A stretch of DNA of 64,000 nucleotides from Phytoseiulus persimilis (Eukaryota; Arthropoda; Arachnida; Mesostigmata; Phytoseiidae). The position numbers and the translations under genes are program-made. Positions 60,071-64,000 of the stretch are shown here, in pieces. How positions within the stretch are numbered: position 1 is the stretch's first letter; every line of letters begins with the position of its first letter. The notes beneath the pieces are model-generated. The model saw only the letters and a list, made by a program, of their open reading frames with translations, made no database searches and was not told where the DNA came from. The stretch spans positions 20,084,745 to 20,148,744 of the forward strand of contig CM075102.1 of NCBI GenBank assembly GCA_037576195.1, read 5' to 3'.

Positions 60071-63000
60071 TGTTATCCGGAAATGAGTAGCTCGCTATCT
60101 TGTAAACTACACGTGCACTACCTGTGCTTTTATAGCGGCTCTGAGGCGAGGGAAGGCAAAGTGGAGAGCTTCGCTCTCTGCGCTGATGTAACGCCGACTG
60201 GCAGTGAAAGACCCGCGTAGAGGCCGCGTTTAGAGACCTCTGTTTTGACACATACTGCCACGAGGCAGCATTACCAAGAACTTCGAAGGGGTCCAGTCTG
60301 ATTCCGAGACCCGAGAGTCCACGCCGCTCGGCAATGATTTCGAAGCGAACCGATCAATGACCAGCGGACGGTTGGATGAGTCAGGCTCCTAATTGTCCTG
60401 CGCCCTGGATTGTCGTCTCGGGCCATCCACCGGCAGGTCATGGATATTCTCGTTTCAATCAGTCGGCACACGAGCTCCAACTCACCGTGAGAAGCATCAC
60501 TCAAGAAACGACTTTAAAGAAAATGTCAGAATCATGTCGCGAAAATTGATCAAGAGCTGGCTGATGGTCGGACTCGGAAGTCGGGAGAATCCTGACGTGC
60601 AGATTCCTCGTCCAGGTGAACTATGAGTATCGATCACCTTCGAGACTTTCAAGAAAGTGTCCCTGGATAATCTCGACTCGAGGTGGCTCCATCGCTTCCC
60701 GCCTGATTGAGCGACGGCCAATTATGGGAAAAAGAAGAACACGTGTCTGGTCCTCGTGTCCGGCTTCGTCGCTGATTCATTCACTTGATATGTTTTTTTT
60801 TTCGAAGAAAGTCGGTGGAGTCGTTCCTCCACTGATGACCCTTTTCTCGATTTATTTATCATGACGTCATAATTTTCCGTTTTCGCGTGGCTCGGTGGGG
60901 TATCCTCGAACCGTGAAGCTTGGAAGCGGAGAATGCCTCCGAAACAACCTTGGTCAGTCAACCAACAAGATTCCCATGGCTGACTGGAGGCGATTCATTG
61001 AGACAGGTCATCGGAAACTCAAAATCCCTTGCTAAAAGTGCGCCGGAAATTGGATACTGTGGTTTCAGGAGACGGCTTCGCGTTGTGGCTGGCGCCGACA
61101 AGTCAGCATAAGGAAGCGTTCCGGTGACGATTCGGCCTCCGCAGCTTTCACCGCAACGTCATTGATTATTGCTGTTGTTCGTGTTAGCTTTTTCGAGTCT
61201 ATGTCGGCAGTTCCCCGACAGCGAGAAAACACCAGCCGCGCGAACCATAAGAGAAAATATAGCGGCGCTGATGACCCCGCGCGGCTCTGCTAAGTGCGCA
61301 TCCTCTTCCATTGCGTCTCCGGAACCACGACTGAGAACGCGCATCTAACGTCTGTTGTCGCAGCATCGCAGCTGAAGGACTCGGTAACGCAGATGGTCGA
61401 GTGGAAGGTCTCACGCCGAATGAGATTGATTCAATCCATCGGAACGAAACTGATTCACTCGAAACTTGAGATGAGTAGGTCAACCCTCGGATCATTTTTC
61501 TCAAATCAACGCAAGCGAGATGCCGAGACCGTGCGGAGCGAGAGCACGCGATCAGTTACGCAAACCTAACTGAGGAGAATAGGGCGTTTATACTCAGCCG
61601 GCCGCGGTCGTTCAACTTGAGTTCTCCGAAGGGTTGGTGAGTTTTAATCAGATGAAGACGCTCTCTGCGCGCGAGGGTTAATCTGCATCACCACGCTGTC
61701 TACGCCGCTTGCCAAAAGAAATCACTGGTCTCGATCGGTCGGGTGCATGCGTGCATTAGAACAAAGCTGTCGTTCCTGAAAAGCCTCATCGCGAAAATGT
61801 TCTGGAATGGCTTCGACCTCATTGCGAACGTGATGCAATCAAAAAGCTCCAACCAAACGCTTCATTGTGCTGATCAGAGCATCAAAGCTACGAGAATCAG
61901 AGCTCTGAGATCGAGCACGACGGATAACTTTCGTGGGATGGATGATTTAAGATCCCGATTCGATTTTCCCCACGAGTGGCGGCTCCGAATCATACAGGAG
62001 CCGCCCCTCATTCGTGGGAAGGCTACGTTGACACCGCCCCAACGCGAACGAAAGCACGACCACACTCTATGTTGGCCCTGGTTGTAGTCTAACCGGCAGC
62101 TTAGAGCAGCGTCATGGTACGTGTCCACAACCACCGTGAAGACCTGTTGTTCTGGAAAGTTTTCGAACATCGAATTCGAACTGAATAGGCGTGGTCAGTT
62201 GCCGCCAGAAGGAGGTTCCGATCTTTGAGGAATAGCAGGGAATCTTGACAGGAAACGCAGATCGTTTTCAGAACGATGGAGAGGCTATCTAAAAATACTC
62301 TAAGGAAAGCCAAGCCCGAGACCTTGTCACGAAGAGATACTCCGTCTGGAACCTTCGGAGAGCAAACGTAAAGAAGGTAGATCAGGTCTCTGAGCTAGAC
62401 GTCCAGACGTAGCGAGGGAAGAAGTTAGAAGGCGGGTTGAGGTGTCCCTGAGGTTAGCGTCGCGTCTGCTTGTGACGATCGACAACCCAGACGACGAGGT
62501 CAGATATCGCGTGCGCGCTCTGCTCTAAGAGTTGCAAGCATCGTAAAACGACCCTAGTACGCTCTTCCTCGGACTCACTTCTACTCACGCAGACAGACAG
62601 TCAGTTAGTCAGCCAGCCGACCAACCTACAGCCGCTCGAGCGAGCTGCGCTTCTCCGAGTCGGTTTTTCCGAACGGTGACGTGCGATGATGATCGGTTTC
62701 AATGACAGTGTTGTCAAAGAGCTTCAAATTGGAAAACACGCCGAGTGGACACAGCGTTCGCAAACAGAACTCCTTCCGGAACGCGCAATCGCCTGAAAGA
62801 CTGTGCTCAGAATCCTGGGAAACTTCCGACTCGCTGCCCGATTCTCTCATAAAGCAAACGGACGGAAAATCAGCAATTTTCGAATTGCGGGAATAACGGC
62901 TGGAATCTAAGGCTCAGAGCTCTTCCTTTTCATCGGAGTGGGGATTCATCCCTCCCTTGGGCACCTTCCCCGAGCTGAGAGAACCGAAGAAGTTATATCC

Positions 63001-64000
63001 TCACCAATTTCGAAACGCTACGTTCTGAACGAGCGGTTTAGCGCGTTGTCATGGACTCGATGACTTTCGGAAAGCACGGACTGCCTGCCCTACGCAAGAT
63101 GACGGAACATGACTATCAATGCCCCGCATGACGGGATATAGTGCAGAGCGCGATGTACAGCTGCCGCCCAGGCGTGAGCTAATCCGTTTCACGTCGCGTA
63201 GTGCAAGAGCCCCAATCTGGCAAAGGCTCGAGTCGTGGACGCTCTGACGAAGAGAAGAGAAACGCGTTCGACAGTGCGAACGAGTCTATCCCAGAGGACG
63301 TTTGACCGCTCGAATGGCTGACCGGCTCAGCGGCGCGCAGCTCCATGACAGTTTGAGCTCGAATCGATTGTGCGACATCCGAAGCGATGCTCTGCAGCCC
63401 AGTGGTATCCCGCCAACAAGGCCAAAGAAGTTCAGCGCGCCGGTAAAATGATGGCGCCAAGGTCAGTCGGCTCACCGCGCGCTCCATCCACGCTGCGGAC
63501 CGGTCGACGTCAGCAGTCGCCACGTCGACGCTCGCCTGTTGTCTCTAAAGATCGTACGACGCTTATCCGATCTCGAGGAGCAATCAAAACAGCCGATTGT
63601 CATACCTCGTGCACATGGGATGTCCCTGACTTCGCAGCTCGAATTTCCGGATCGATTTAGAAACTTAGCTTTAGTCAATTGGCACTAGGACTGATACTGA
63701 ACAGTCCAGGCTCGGAAGTGGAACAGAACCATTTCACTCCGGAAGTTCGTTGAAGCTGAAAAACTTCAGGACGAGAATCTACGGACGCAACGAGTTGAGA
63801 GCCCACCGTGAGCCCTGGAGCGACAACCTTGGGACACACATTTGGAAATCTTTGAAGCTTCGCCGGATTGGAATGTGGGCAAGGAAATTCGGTGGCTCGG
63901 AGGTGTTTTCCAACACAACCGGAGCCAGCCAACAGAAGCGCAGCGTTCGTTCGAGGAGATATGTCGTATCGTTGAATAGGATCCGTTCCACCCGGAGAGT
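60071..64000. other. Gene-poor right end
   Basis: The first part should contain the LARP6 promoter. The remainder holds only short frames on both strands. The minus frames at 63523-63179 and 63991-63779 (ERILFNDTTYLLERTLRFCW) look protein-like but show no domain, and the latter could be an exon running in from outside. No RNA genes or repeats were recognised. Confidence 0.3.

Noticed and set aside
1..64000. tRNA genes, rRNA, CRISPR arrays, bacterial operons
   Set aside because: I looked for GGTTCRANYCC-type B boxes with matching stems and for regularly spaced direct repeats and found none convincing. The tandem arrays present lack unique spacers.

Overview
This is eukaryotic nuclear DNA, most likely from an arthropod and, by inference, a chelicerate (a mite with a compact genome and about 50% GC would fit). 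The recognisable genes are animal families: a scarecrow/NKX2-1 homeobox gene, PAF1, cytosolic tryptophanyl-tRNA synthetase, LARP6, a four-MBT Sfmbt-like protein, pancreatic-type lipases and a MATH-domain relative. They are split by spliceosomal introns with GTRAGT-like donors and pyrimidine-rich AG acceptors. AATAAA polyadenylation signals are present and no bacterial-style operons are seen. Species assignment is not possible from the sequence alone.

Layout. 1-5 kb: two tandem, minus-strand secreted lipase paralogues; the left copy runs off the window and lacks one conserved exon. 5-10.8 kb: no intact gene, one decayed endonuclease-like fragment, and a foldback element built of short tandem repeats. 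10.8-15.3 kb: a plus-strand gene for a small four-transmembrane protein with two near-identical alternative first exons. 15.8-20.2 kb: a minus-strand Sfmbt-like gene (four MBT repeats) whose last intron carries a complete mariner transposon with an uninterrupted transposase. 20.7-22.2 kb: two further palindromic repeat structures. 22.2-28.3 kb: nothing recognised. 28.4-34.2 kb: scarecrow/NKX2-1 with a CCAAT-rich upstream region. 34-42.5 kb: a long gene-poor stretch. 42.5-43.4 kb: a MATH-like reading frame broken by one stop. 44.6-45 kb: a candidate core promoter and first exon. 46.1-48.2 kb: two more inverted-repeat elements. 49.3-54.7 kb: PAF1 (minus) and TrpRS (plus), diverging from a shared upstream region. 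54.7-59 kb: weak coding-like fragments only. 59.1-60.1 kb: intronless LARP6. 60.1-64 kb: nothing recognised.

The genes are not a pathway. PAF1, TrpRS and LARP6 are housekeeping or RNA-related, Sfmbt and scarecrow are developmental or chromatin regulators, and the lipases are secreted. The unusual theme is a set of five palindromic elements, four of which carry short tandem repeats (in the arms of three, in the interior of one), together with the apparently intact mariner. All exon boundaries are read by eye from family similarity and splice motifs, without transcripts or database searches.
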